From Distichodus sexfasciatus (Eukaryota > Chordata > Actinopteri > Characiformes > Distichodontidae), in the NCBI GenBank assembly GCA_032718565.1, contig JAVGVS010000002.1:10829774-10893773 (forward strand): a DNA stretch of 64,000 nt. The letters run 5' to 3'. This document shows, piece after piece, positions 1 through 9,660 of this stretch. The translations under genes and the position numbers were made by a program. Numbering within the stretch: the first letter of the stretch is position 1; every line of letters begins with the position of its first letter. A model generated the notes under the pieces. That model ran no database searches and was not told where the DNA came from. It worked only from the letters and a program-made list of their open reading frames with translations.

Positions 1-44
1 AGAGAGTAATAAAGACACTTCTTGTTACATTTCTATTCGCAGAA

Positions 45-87
45 AGTAAGGGTCGACCGATTATCGGGTGACGATATTAAACATTTT
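45..87. mobile_element. hAT-A terminal fragment
   Basis: This is a short piece of the right end of the hAT-A family (AAGGGTCGACCGATTATCGG type). It is recognised by comparison with the fuller copies at 4095, 39367 and 23354. The neighbouring bases to about 345 are AT-rich. The 90-codon open stretch across them lacks domain features, so I see no gene there. Confidence 0.6.
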
Positions 88-345
88 GTGGAGAGATGGT
101 TAAGTTTTAAAGCATTTTTATGCAAAAAAGAAATTTTGAAAAATTATCTTGAAAACAATGAACACCTTAAAAATGTATCATACATGATGCACATCACTGT
201 TAAATTTAGTGATTTCTTTGTAAAGATGACAGGACTGTTCCCTATGTGTTCCTTCATTGTTTTTGGTCTTCAATATCAGTGTGAAAAAGAATGAATTTAG
301 AATTTATTTACGCTTAAATTAAGTGCATTTAAGTGTATTATTATT

Positions 346-562
346 AGAGTAATTATTTGTCATTGTGAACACACTGCAGCACAGCACACAGTGCACCGCA
401 ATCAAATGTGACCTCTGCATTTTACCCATCCGTGAAGGAGCAGTGGCCGTCTTTTTGGCAGAGCCCGGGGAGCGGTGCTTGGGGACGGTACCTTTACCGG
501 TCAGGGACGCGAACTGGCGACTTTCCGATGACAGGGCGAACGTCCTAACCGTTAAACTACAG
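346..562 (-). mobile_element. SINE-1 copy 1 (tRNA-derived SINE)
   Basis: One of about 17 copies or fragments in the window. The family consensus, read from its pol III head, has a GTGGCGTAACGG A-box region, a GGTTCGAATCC-type B box, a body with GGTACTCATGAGCAAGGTAC, and a tail ending TTCACAATGACAAATAATCA followed by a CTTTCACTT-type end. This copy runs on the minus strand and has a mutated B box. Its tail lies at 346-390 and its head at about 520-562. Confidence 0.85.
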
Positions 563-1215
563 AAGATGTGTCCAAAGTGTGTGTGCAAAAGAAGTCCCGT
601 TGTAAACGGCGTCGGGGCGGATGAACCTGCTGGTTGTTTATAGATGAAGTGAAGTGAAGCCATCAGGTTGCAGGCGATGCAAGATGAGGCAGCGCTGCCA
701 GACCGGCGCTATACAACACGCTGCTTTATTGCACCATTATCACCCTGCCAACCCGCCGTATGTCATCGACCCGGCCAACTCGACGTTTAACTGCGTACTG
801 CTCCGTAGCTGCTGCCTCTTATTTAGTACTTTAGCCGTTATTTTAGATAATTGATTTATTTTGTTAATGCACTCCACAAACATAACACATTGTGAATGTG
901 TAGTTCATGACCCAGTATGTCTTCTACTGCTGAACACTGCACAGCCACTCACTCACTGTCATCATCATGCCATCATACCTGTATTATTGTCATTTGTGTT
1001 GGAGTGAAACGTTGAGTCACAGTCCGTGTAAGTGCTACTATTCTTGGACAATAAATCTGATACTGGTGTCTTCATGCAGCACATCTTGCTTTCATAGAGC
1101 CCTTTTGAGAGTCAATTTAGTTATTTCTTAAATTTTATTCCTTTAAACGGCATTGAAACAGTGTAATATTTTATAGCTGTAGATTTGAAGGGAACCAAAC
1201 GATTTAGTCTTTTGC
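563..1215. other. Single-copy stretch with a possible retroposon 3' end
   Basis: No repeat family from elsewhere in the window covers this segment. At 700-800 a plus-strand reading contains PANPPYVIDPANSTFN, which loosely recalls the RPVILDPADPTNN motif of OAS-like nucleotidyltransferases. The surrounding frame lacks other support. Near 1040-1060 an AATAAA word sits in a context like a LINE or transcript 3' end. Both ideas are weak. Confidence 0.2.
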
Positions 1216-1223
1216 GTAAATGT

Positions 1224-2159
1224 TAGTGCTGGGCCGTTATTGGCGTTAACGTGCTGCGTTAACGTGAGACTCTTATCGGGCGATAAAAAAAATATCGCCG
1301 TTAATCTATTCACAAAGTTGGGTTGGGAGCTGGGTGTATACTACGCAAGCTATGATGACTTTCACCTTGATATTTTAGCGCGGATGTATCAATAGGGTCT
1401 GGATGCAGACTTGCACTCTCAGACACCTGCACTTCCGCAAGTGTCTAGTATAGTGGGATCTGTTGGATTAAGATTTTATATTGTACTATTTTATAAAACT
1501 ATTGTCAGTTTATCCAATAATAAAAATTGTTAATACAGTAGTTGTAAATTACGACGGCGTTTTAGTGCAACCTTAAAAAAAAATCTAAGATTACGAGATT
1601 AAACTCGTAATATTTTGAGAATAAACTCGAAACTACGAGAATAAAGTCGAAAGCTTACGAGAATAAAGTCGAAATATTACGAGTAAAAAAACCTTGAAAT
1701 ATTTCGAGAAAAATCGCAGAATTGCGAGAAACTATGGATGTGGAGGATCTATCAAATTATATTAATAAACCTTACCTTTGACGGTTGATGTTTGCAAGGT
1801 CTTCCGTAGAGCTAACTCACTGGCGCAGACGACGTGCTTGTACAGAACATATCTTAAACATTCACGTAAAAATTCCACTTTATTTTCGTAATTTTGACTT
1901 TATTTCTCGAAATACTACAATTTTAATCTCTTATTACTACGAGTTTATTCTCGAAATATTTCGACTTTTTTCTTGTAACATTTCGACTTTATTCCCGTTC
2001 TCAAAGACTTACTTTTAGTCATTTTTTGGGTAGCACACATATTCTGAATGCCTTCGGCAGAATTCAAATGAGCCATTTTAATCTAGATTAATCTAGATTA
2101 ATTCCAAGATTACAGTGAGATTAATCTAGATTTAAAAAATTAATCTATGCCCACCACTA
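1224..2159. mobile_element. Non-autonomous hAT element with perfect 8-bp TSD
   Basis: The ends read TAGTGCTGGGC on the left and GCCCACCACTA on the right, an imperfect terminal inverted repeat. They are flanked by an exact duplication of GTAAATGT at 1216-1223 and 2160-2167. An 8-bp duplication and these short ends fit the hAT superfamily. There is no transposase. Length is 936 bp, including a separate internal palindromic block at about 1550-2020. Confidence 0.9.
1550..2020. mobile_element. Internal foldback block of TACGAG/CTCGTA arrays
   Basis: The left half repeats words such as TTACGAGATTAAACTCG and the right half carries their complements, so the block can fold on itself. It begins ACGACGGCGTTTTAG, close to the end of TIR-N at 57831. 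That suggests a related element inserted in the hAT at 1224-2159. The right terminus is degenerate. Confidence 0.5.
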
Positions 2160-2301
2160 GTAAATGTACACACAATAAAATTTGCATAAGAATGCAGTTG
2201 AAGGCTAGATTCTGTTCTTACCTACAAGTAAATCTTAAGTAATCACTGGTCTTCAGTGAGAAATCTTGAATAAGAATCTTAAAAACTGGGTTTTAAGTAG
2301 G

Positions 2302-2560
2302 GCTGGGCCATATGAGCTCAAGTCAACATCACAATGAATTGAACATTTTCCCTCAGTTACGGTTAATGAAATATTTTTGTTTGTTTTTTGCCCTCGTAGT
2401 TCACTGACAAGAATGCTCGGTTATTATACCTTGGATATTTTTCTAATGCATGTCTTATCTTTATGATTTTAAAATAGTTGATGGAGACACACAGACGCAG
2501 TGGCAGGCTGTAGACGGGGCAGACAACATGTGCAGTAGTTTTTTTTTAAGGGGACAGTAC
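2302..2560. other. Decayed hAT-like end and unassigned sequence
   Basis: TAGGGCTGGGCCATATGA at about 2302 looks like the left terminus of a hAT of the GGGCTGGGCGATAT type common in fish. No matching right end is visible before 2560. I see no gene in it. Confidence 0.3.
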
Positions 2561-2568
2561 ATGAACAC

Positions 2569-3005
2569 TAGAGGTGTCACCGATCTGATACATGGATTGA
2601 TTATCGGTCCGATTACAACTCAGATAGCTGGATCGGTTATCGTTTGCACTGAGCCAAACTTCGGAGCCGATCTGTATCACACGATTATACTGTTTAATTT
2701 CCTTTACAACACCAGCTCTCTCTCGCAGTCTCTGTGTTCCTGATGGTTTTAGCGCCACAGCTGTAGGGACCGTCGCAAAATTACTCAATAGTGTTTAAAC
2801 AAATCATTTTTGAGATGTAATTTAAATAATTTAGCTAATTACATATGGGTGTGTAATTATTACATTGAGTTTTGAGACATTTTTAAAGGATTATTTTCTG
2901 TTTAAAAAAGACTCAGAAACTGTATTGGATTTGTATCGTATCAGATATCCACATTTACTATCAGTATCGTATCGGGCATAAGACAGCAGTATCGTGCTGT
3001 GCCTA
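2569..3005. mobile_element. hAT-C copy 1 with perfect 8-bp TSD
   Basis: The ends are TAGAGGTGTCACCGATCTG and ATCGTGCTGTGCCTA, flanked by exact copies of ATGAACAC at 2561-2568 and 3006-3013. The right part (AAAAAAGACTCAGA followed by runs of GTATCGTATCGG) matches pieces at 23602 and 45230. It is 437 bp with no coding capacity. Confidence 0.9.
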
Positions 3006-3013
3006 ATGAACAC

Positions 3014-3395
3014 AGAGTTTAATTAAGCATTAACAGAATTTAATAAATTAATTCTCACCTTATTGCCCACACAGTTTACAAGGTATTTAAAGGTAGGTGT
3101 GTATTATTGTATATTAATGCACATTACTGTATATTGACCATATTTATGACTTGTAGAAAGTGTGTTCATGTGAAGACAAAATATTCTCATCTCCAAAGGA
3201 AGAAGTCAGCCATTCAAATGATTCCTTAGGCTTTAGATGCTGCTGTCCCTCTGAGACCTTACAGTCGAGACGGCCACATAAAAGAGGAAGCGTGAGATTC
3301 GGCCTGCCAGAAACCTCTCTCCAAATTGGTATTCAAGAGGAACGGACGGACGGACCCGTGGGGTGATACAAATATTCTACAAGCCGCGCCTGTAA
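3014..3395. other. Single-copy sequence, possible conserved non-coding block
   Basis: No repeat is recognised. The part 3195-3300 has higher complexity and even composition, including AGCCATTCAAATGATTCC. Open frames across it are short. It may be a regulatory remnant, but only comparison with other fish could show that. Confidence 0.2.
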
Positions 3396-3504
3396 ACAGA
3401 ACATCCGGGCCGCTCTTTCGCACGAACAAATATATCTATATATATATATATTTGTTCATGTCACTGCTGGAGCGGAGTGCGAAAGAACGGGCCGGATGTT
3501 CTGT
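3396..3504. mobile_element. Foldback mini-element
   Basis: ACAGAACATCCGGGCC at 3396 and its complement GGGCCGGATGTTCTGT at 3489-3504 form the outer arms. The inner arms continue through CTCTTTCGCAC and GAACAAATATA around a central (TA)n. The left arm lacks about 19 bp present in the right arm. The structure is a small foldback or MITE, superfamily unknown. Confidence 0.75.
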
Positions 3505-3514
3505 ACATATATAT

Positions 3515-4012
3515 ACACTACCAGTCAAAAGTTTGGACACACCTTCCCATTCAATGTTTTATTCTTTATTATCATGACTATTTACACTGCAGATTCTCAC
3601 TGAAGACACTATGAATGAACACATGGAATTATGTAGTAAACAAAAAGTGTGAAATAACCCAGAACATGTTTTATATGTTAGATTCTTGAAAATAACCACC
3701 CTTTGCTTTGATCACTGCTTTGCACACTCTTGGCATTCTCTCGATGAGCTTCATGAGGTAGTCACCTGAAACGGTTTTCCAACAGTCTTGAAGGAGTTCC
3801 CAGAGATGCTGAGCGCTTGTTGGCCCTTTTGCCTTCACTCTGCGGTCCATCTCATCCCAAACCATCTCGATTGGGTTTGGTCAGGTGACCGTGGAGGCCA
3901 GGCCATGTGGCGCAGCACTCCATCACTCTGCTTCTTGGTCAAATAGCCCTTACACAGTTCATTCATAGTTTTGATGCCTTTAGTGAGAATCTACAATGTA
4001 AATAGTAATGAA
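3515..4012 (-). mobile_element. Tc1/mariner-type element, internally rearranged
   Basis: The end at 3515 reads CACTACCAGTCAAAAGTTTG, a Tc1-like terminal repeat seen widely in fish. Behind it lie the 3' region and the C-terminal part of a transposase on the minus strand. At 3958-4010 a sequence close to 3565-3625 recurs in inverted orientation, as expected of the inner part of the opposite long terminal repeat. The outer end on that side has been replaced by a TA-rich microsatellite. Confidence 0.85.
3671..3975 (-). pseudogene. Tc1-like transposase, C-terminal fragment
   Basis: On the minus strand, about 100 codons of a Tc1-family DDE transposase remain. They include MAWPPRSPD, which is the usual WPSQSPDLNPIE region holding the last catalytic acid. 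A one-base loss follows that aspartate. The frame then continues with NPIEMVWDEMDRR and ends in VCKAVIKAKGGYFQESNI before a stop. The N-terminal HTH and the first two catalytic aspartates are absent. It cannot encode an active enzyme. Confidence 0.9.
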
Positions 4013-4072
4013 AATGTATGTGTATGTATATATATATATATATATAAGTATACACAGAGAGAGAGAGAGAGA
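4013..4072. repeat. TA and GA microsatellites
   Basis: An interrupted (TA)n tract at about 4020-4048 is followed by (GA)n at 4056-4073. They occupy the place where the outer end of the Tc1 relic should be. Confidence 0.9.
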
Positions 4073-4094
4073 GCTGCTGTTTTAATGTGGTTAC

Positions 4095-4317
4095 TAAGGG
4101 TCGCATGATTATCGGGGGCCGATATTAGGCATTTTGCCGAGTATCGGTACCGGTGTTTAATTTGTGGCTTCTCTCTGTGCCGTTTGCTCTCGACTCGCTG
4201 CTTCAAAATTTTGACAGATTTTTTTATTTCCATATCTGTTCCAAATATTGGTTATCAGTCCCGTTAACTAGTAATAATCAATATCGACCCTGAAAAACCA
4301 ATATCGGTTGACCTCTA
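4095..4317 (-). mobile_element. hAT-A short copy with TSD
   Basis: It starts TAAGGGTCGCATGATTATCG and ends ATCGGTTGACCTCTA, flanked by GTGGTTAC (4087-4094) and GTAGTTAC (4318-4325), 7 of 8 bases matching. At 223 bp it is internally deleted relative to the 530-bp copy at 21333. This and five other hAT-A copies establish the family as hAT-type. Confidence 0.9.
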
Positions 4318-4325
4318 GTAGTTAC

Positions 4326-5050
4326 TCCAGGTTAAGCGATCCTGTTTTATTCATTTGTGCTGTGTTATTTTAGGAGAATGATTTCAGGCAAAATCTGGGA
4401 AATTTCCCACTAATGCACTTTCGGGGTGATGACATCAGATGTGGGAAGAGCAGTCCGCTTTCCGTTTGAACTCCAAATCTGATGGAATGAGTTCATCTCC
4501 CTGTTTTTCCAAGCTTTTTTTAATTAGGTTTGTCATCTTTTCAAAAAAGACTGCTTCATCATTTTTATATCCGTCAGCTCGTTCCCCTTTTGTGGCCTGA
4601 CAGTCTTGACGGTGTGATGTGTCGATTCTCTCTCCGTCCCAGCCAGCACCAGGATTGACGCTCCTGCGGCTTCTTGCTCTGTGCAGAATCGATTTCTCAT
4701 GCAGAACGCGCGGCGTAAGCGTCTCTGCGGCTGCCCGGTTCCGGCTCGCCACTTCGCCCGGCCGGGTGGGAGTTCCAGTAGAAGCAGTTTTTGATTTAAA
4801 GCTTCTAACACACCACCGAAGAGAGTGAACATGTCCCCCGTCTTCCCCTCACCATCTGTTTGTTAGCGAAGCCGCCGTTTACTCTTCTGGAGTGGAACGG
4901 ACTTTCGACAGGCTGGAGTGAGGGGGGAAAAAAGTGCAGCTCCGGTCCCGGGTGTGAGGGAGACCCAGCGAGATTACTCCCCGTCAGCTGAGCTTCTGTT
5001 TGGTGATTCCGGTCATTTGAGTGGTGCTTTGGGTGGTTTTGGGGCCTCAT
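4326..5050. other. Single-copy GC-rich island
   Basis: Bases 4600-4990 are CpG-dense, unlike the AT-rich surroundings. The minus strand holds a 105-codon open stretch ending in EKMTNLIKKSLEKQGDEL and SDLEFKRKADCSSHI, which has protein-like composition but no family I recognise and no ATG start. It could be a CpG island with a first exon, a retrocopy, or chance. Confidence 0.25.
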
Positions 5051-5677
5051 ATGTGACCCTCCACGGCAAAACACGGTCACTTGTCACAAATTTTCAAAAT
5101 TGAGTTATTATGTTTTCATGGAAGGGCATAAATCAACCTTCAAAACGATACCTATATCGAATGAATCGGACGACATATAACTGAGATATCAACATTCAAA
5201 GGAGTCGGGTTTCTCCTGTCACGCCAAGTGAGAAACAGAAATCTGCCTTTGAAGTTGACTATCGACGTAGCACTCACAGACGCTTGATAAGGTCGCGGCT
5301 ACGTTTGCATTTACGGTAGCCTATGCTGCATTCACAGCCACACGGATAGCCTACCTGCGTTAGGTTAACTGAACTCGGGAGACGAAGATGGATTCCGGAG
5401 AAATATCTTCACGCGTCAACGAGTGGATTTACCGTAAATATTGAAGTAGAGCGGTCAAAACAGAAACTTTTAACATTCTGCTGGAATTGAATTCCTCACC
5501 TCAAGAAAGTCACGTTTTTCAGCGCAATTTATTCACAACAGTACAGTATAGACCTTCCACTGTTTCAAAACACTAAAAACAAAAAATCCCAAGTTTTACC
5601 CCACGCAACATAAACGGTCGTTTTTCTCGGAAACCTCCGTTGCAACAAGCGACTGGTTTTGCCGTGGAGGGTCACAT
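5051..5677 (+). mobile_element. TIR-B copy 1, non-autonomous DNA transposon
   Basis: The left end ATGTGACCCTCCACGGCAAA and right end TTTGCCGTGGAGGGTCACAT are perfect inverted repeats for at least 20 bp. The 627-bp interior matches, in reverse, a second copy at 34637, and the right end matches a fragment at 55981. I see no coding region and cannot define the target-site duplication, so the superfamily is open. Confidence 0.9.
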
Positions 5678-5854
5678 TTATTTTTCATATCTGGTGCTAA
5701 GGAGACTGTGATCATAAGGGTAGCTCACTAGATTTGAGGCTCAACCATTGAACAGACGATTTCTGAAATCACGAAGATTTCTGTACATAATTAATTTCAC
5801 TTTGCTTTTTTGTGACTTTTTAAATTCTTTTCAAGGTTCACGGTTAATTTATTA

Positions 5855-6240
5855 TCATCAATAAAGCAGAGGTCAAAATTTAAAATTTTACAAATACCAA
5901 GCCCAGCTGGAACTCTCTCCTCTCCTCTTCTCTTCCTCAGAGCTTCATGCTGTGCTCGTGTGTGAGTGTGGTGTGAGTGACAACAAGGCTTCAGCGTTGA
6001 TTGGCTGCTACTCTTGTGACATGTAGCCAATCGGAGACTGTTGTGGGCGGGACATTAAATGAAGCAGCGAGTCGAGAGCAAACGGCACAGAGAGAAGAGA
6101 CGGCAGTGGAGCCACAGTAGCGCACCTTTTAATTACCTCATATCGTTGATAGTCAAAATTAAACACAGATAACGATAATCGGCAAAATGCCTAACATCGG
6201 CCCCCGATAATCGGTCCGGATGGTAATCGGTCGACCCTTA
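5855..6240 (+). mobile_element. hAT-A copy, 5' truncated
   Basis: Homology to hAT-A begins near 5855 and runs to the right terminus TAATCGGTCGACCCTTA at 6240. The interior holds the inverted CCAAT pair (GATTGGCTGC and GTAGCCAATC), a GGGCGGGACATTAAAT block and GAGACGGCAGTGGAGCCACA. The left terminal repeat is missing. The stretch 5678-5850 before it shows nothing recognisable. Confidence 0.85.
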
Positions 6241-6436
6241 ATCAACAGCTTTATACTGTGGATGAGCAATATGCTAATTATTGACCGATGCCGATATCCG
6301 ATGTTTTTCATGCTAATATCTGCCAGTGTCGATAAATGAGGGAGGCAGAGTAGAGCGCAGGGAGAGTTGAGTGCATAAAGGCATGATGTTTTGCTCGGTT
6401 CCATTGCGCACTCAGAATGACTTAAAAAAAAAAACC

Positions 6437-6540
6437 TGTACAAAGTGTGATGAAACGTTTCTCCGTGGCCATGGCACAACATATAGTAACACCAAGCCAC
6501 ACATTCAAAAGGGCGCAAGGGGCAAACAGGGAACACAGTA
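6437..6540 (+). pseudogene. BED-type zinc finger trace of a hAT transposase
   Basis: The frame from 6437 reads CTKCDETFLRGHGTTYSNTK then PHIQKGARGKQGTQ and stops. The C-x2-C start and the later histidine match the first half of a BED finger, the DNA-binding domain at the N terminus of hAT transposases. The final His/Cys is lost. A second trace at 7497-7545 reads DMSSTSVTIPTCNNCVIKY with another C-x2-C. Both are fragments and cannot function alone. Confidence 0.45.
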
Positions 6541-6543
6541 AGG

Positions 6544-6736
6544 AGACCGTTTCAGCAGTGTCCATTCTTCTTCTTCTTCTTCTTCCCACTTCCGTGGAAG
6601 ATGCTTACGTGACAAAAAGTGGGAAGAAGAAGAAGAATGGACACTGCTGAAACGGTCTACTTATTGTGTTCCCGTTTCAGCTGTGTCCATTCTTCTTCTT
6701 CTTCTTCCCACTTTTTGTCACGTTAACTTCTTCCAC
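6544..6736. repeat. Long hairpin built from three alternating repeat units
   Basis: One unit occurs at 6544-6590 forward, at about 6594-6658 inverted, and at 6672-6736 forward. It contains TTTCAGCAGTGTCCATTC, (CTT)n and CCCACTTTTTGTCACGT. The second and third units pair over about 62 bp with a 16-base loop. It lies inside hAT-I and is not explained by that element. Confidence 0.85.
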
Positions 6737-7654
6737 AGACTTTGTTGTAGGTGCACTGTTCTCACCTTAAAAGTTTTACCTCATTGAGGAGACCTAGAGT
6801 ATTACGTGTCTTGTCAGTGGTCCAACTGCAACCTTCTTTTTTCACTTTTTTCTGATTAAAAAAAGAAAGAAAATGAAAGAACACTGCAATTCCCCATTAT
6901 GTCCATAAGGGGCAGAACTGTGCTATTACTTTACTCGTGACTAGCTCTTTCATGATGAGCTTAACATATATTTAGCAGCTCATAGTTCCAACAGCTAGCT
7001 CAAGTAAAATCTGCAGAAACAGCTATAAACAGCCAAGTTAAGCAGGGGTGAAAGCAGTGGAACGCGGGTGGAGCATTTCGAGCGTAGCGCGCAACATTTG
7101 AAGAAAAAGTCACTTCCTGCCCTATGTGGTTGACCAATACAAATACCTAGTGTGTAGAGCGCCGTTAAGCTACAACCCCGGCTCGTTCCTGAGATACATA
7201 TTTCCGCATAAAAAAAAGTATGATAAGAGCGCATTATCTACCATACTATTAAGTGCAGTAGTACGCGGCTCGGTACACATCCCATGTGCAAACTCAGATT
7301 CGCTCACAAGTGAGGCAAACACGCACTTAGTTAATTTAACATTTTAATGCGAGCAGGCAGAGTTGAGCATGTAAAAAGATTTTGCTCGCGAACGTTCCAC
7401 TGCGTGCTCAGGATTTCGCCACAAAACACCACCATACATTTTAAGACAGAAGACCTGGACTGTATCAAATTTGACCTCAGACTTTGGACATGTCTAGCAC
7501 AAGCGTTACCATTCCAACCTGCAATAACTGCGTCATCAAATATTGACTGAAAATATTGGGCAAATCTAAGCATCGGTTCGATGCCAATGGCTTTAAAAAA
7601 AACAGCAGTTATCGTCCGATTCCGATATAATTCCGATATTATTGTGCATACCTA

Positions 7655-8159
7655 ATCCCTTTCTGTGTTCTTCAGTTTCTTCAGGAACTTCCTGTCTAGA
7701 TTTATTTCTTTTCCTTCTCTTCTAAGTCTAATTATTAAATATCTTTTTGCTTATAAAACTCTTGTAGGGCTCCAAGGCTGAGCGATGTTTCTTGTTTCTT
7801 CTTATGTCCAGTTTTGCCATAATGACCAGTGTTAACATTTGAGTGACAAATAAAACTGAACGGCTACTGAACTACTTGCATTGTTAATGTTGTGCTAATA
7901 CATGAACCTGGGCAGTAAATCTGAATGGCATGTTACTGCTTCTTTGCGCGCAGTTATAGACAGAATGCAGTGTTCAGCCTCTCACAGACTTGTACGAGCT
8001 TACACTGATTTCTTCTATTCATTCCATGCTAATGCAATATAGCAGTACTCATGGATGCACTAGTGGAAATTAGCGCTAGGAATCCATTCGAAACAGAGGA
8101 TGTCTTCTGTAAAGCATGCACTGTGGCACCGAATTTTTCTTACAGCAGTTATAGGAACT
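7655..8159. other. Unassigned single-copy sequence
   Basis: AT-leaning sequence with no repeat shared elsewhere in the window, no long frame and no clear splice-bounded exon. Confidence 0.3.
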
Positions 8160-8990
8160 GGAGAAAACTCTGATGCTTCAGTGTTGTGCAATTAACAAAG
8201 CGCTCACACGCAAAGCCGGGCTCGCAGTGTAAGTCTGCAAAACTGGAGAAGCGTAATTAAGCATGAAACCTCCTCCTAACCTTAACGAGGGTGGTCCGGA
8301 AACGGGGGGGTTTATTAGCGTCTTGTTCTGATAGAGCAGGCAGGTGACGAATCGAAATAAGGGCCTCGTTTCACCTTGACAACAGAGGCTGCAGCGATGC
8401 GAGGTTCGACCAACACAAGAGCGCGACGGCGGTCTCGGGTGACGAGGCTGGCAGCTTAATTATGCCTAATGACAACGAGGAGCTCTCCGGAACGCTCGAA
8501 AGCCTCCACTCGCAACCCTCTTCGCTCAGTGTCATAAATCACCGCGAGGTAGACTTTAATTTTCTCGTGCTGAAGCCCGGGAAAATGAGGTGACATCTAG
8601 ACGGGATTTATAATTTGGAACCGCCTTTGCCGGGTGAATGCAAACCCGGTTGCCGAGTTCAGACAAAATTGATTGGGGTGTTGCGTTAACGGCCGCTTTG
8701 GTAAATGAGGGGCTTCTACATGCGGGTAAGTGCTTGTACACTGAAAAAGTCATTAGCCGTGGTCAATAGAATATTCCCCCCCCCCGTCTTGGACGTGTCC
8801 TAAATTATTGAAGCGGAATCCGTCCCTCAATTCGTCTGATTATTTTGCTTGGGAATTGATGAGGAGTTGGAACAATTTTGCGAGACAGGTCCCACTTTAG
8901 AGACCCTCAGAATTAACGTGAAGCTGCCCTCTTGACCTGGAGTATTTCATACGGCTGCATGAGAAAACGCTTTTTTTTTATTTTTTCGTT
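8160..8990. promoter_or_regulatory. Candidate conserved non-coding region
   Basis: More than 800 bp without transposon signatures and of balanced complexity. It has several homeodomain-type words: TTAATTATGCCTAATGAC at about 8456, ATAAATCACCG at 8534, TTTATAATTTGG, AAAATTGATTGGGG, and ATTGATGAGGAG near 8856. Such clusters are typical of vertebrate developmental enhancers. Function is inferred from composition only. Confidence 0.35.
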
Positions 8991-9217
8991 TTCGAGTGCA
9001 ACAGCCAATCTTAACTGGGGGTATTTTGCAATTTGGCCTCCCAGGAAACAATATGACCTCCCATTTCCTTTCCTTATTTTGCTTTTGCACTGACCTTTCT
9101 GAAAACGGTTGCCAATTTCAACGCGTGGACCTGGAGGCAGCGCTGAGCATGAGTGAGAGCGTAAACCTTGGAAGTGTGAACAGTGGAAGCCTAATAACGG
9201 TTATGTTTAGCTGTTGG

Positions 9218-9443
9218 TGAAAGTAAAAGTGAGCGATTATTTGTCATTGTGAACACACCACAGCACAACCAAATGTGACCTCTGCATTTGACCCATCAGT
9301 GGGCAGCTAACATGGGGGAGCCGTGCTTGGGGACGGTACCTTGCTCATGAGTACCTCAGTGGTAACTTTACCGGTCCTGGATTCGAACCTGCAACCTTCT
9401 GATCACGGGGCGAACACCCTACCGTTACGCCACCAACTGCTCC
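9218..9443 (-). mobile_element. SINE-1 copy 2
   Basis: A nearly full copy on the minus strand, with a GGATTCGAACC B box (complement of GGTTCGAATCC) at about 9379. Part of the tail is deleted. Its head abuts the head of the next SINE-1. Confidence 0.9.
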
Positions 9444-9660
9444 TTGGTAGAGAAACAGTTAGGGCGTTCATACCGTGATAGGAAGGTCGCCAGTAAAGGT
9501 ACCACCGAGGTACTCACGAGCGAAGCACCGTCCCCAAGCACTGCTGGCCACTTCAGCTGCCCACAGCTCCCTTCACGGATGGGTCAGATGCAGAGGTCAC
9601 ATTTGGTTGTGCTGTTGTGTGTTCACAATGACAAATAATCACTCACTTTTACTTATACTT
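9444..9660 (+). mobile_element. SINE-1 copy 3, head-to-head with copy 2
   Basis: It runs from TTGGTAGAGAAACAGTTAGG through GGTACTCACGAGCGAAGCAC to TTCACAATGACAAATAATCA. The B box is deleted (GGTCGCCAGTAAAGG). With copy 2 it forms an inverted repeat of about 440 bp without a spacer. Confidence 0.9.

Larger units (their letters stand above)
6261..7654 (+). mobile_element. hAT-I relic, possibly two overlapping copies
   Basis: The left side has repeated CGATGCCGATATCCGATG words. The right end, near 7600-7654, has GATTCCGATATAATTCCGAT and TGTGCATACCTA. Segments at 6335-6420 and 7349-7415 are homologous direct repeats (GCAGAGTTGAG, then TTTTGCTCG, then GCG-GCTCAG), so two 5' regions are present. 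Both are followed by zinc-finger-like coding traces. The boundaries are approximate and no TSD is visible. Confidence 0.6.

Noticed and set aside
22..294. 90-codon frame at the window start
   Set aside because: It begins at TTG, crosses a hAT-A fragment and AT-rich sequence, and has no domain.
6159..6536. 125-codon minus-strand frame
   Set aside because: Lies across the hAT-A right end and hAT-I left end, so it is a repeat artefact.
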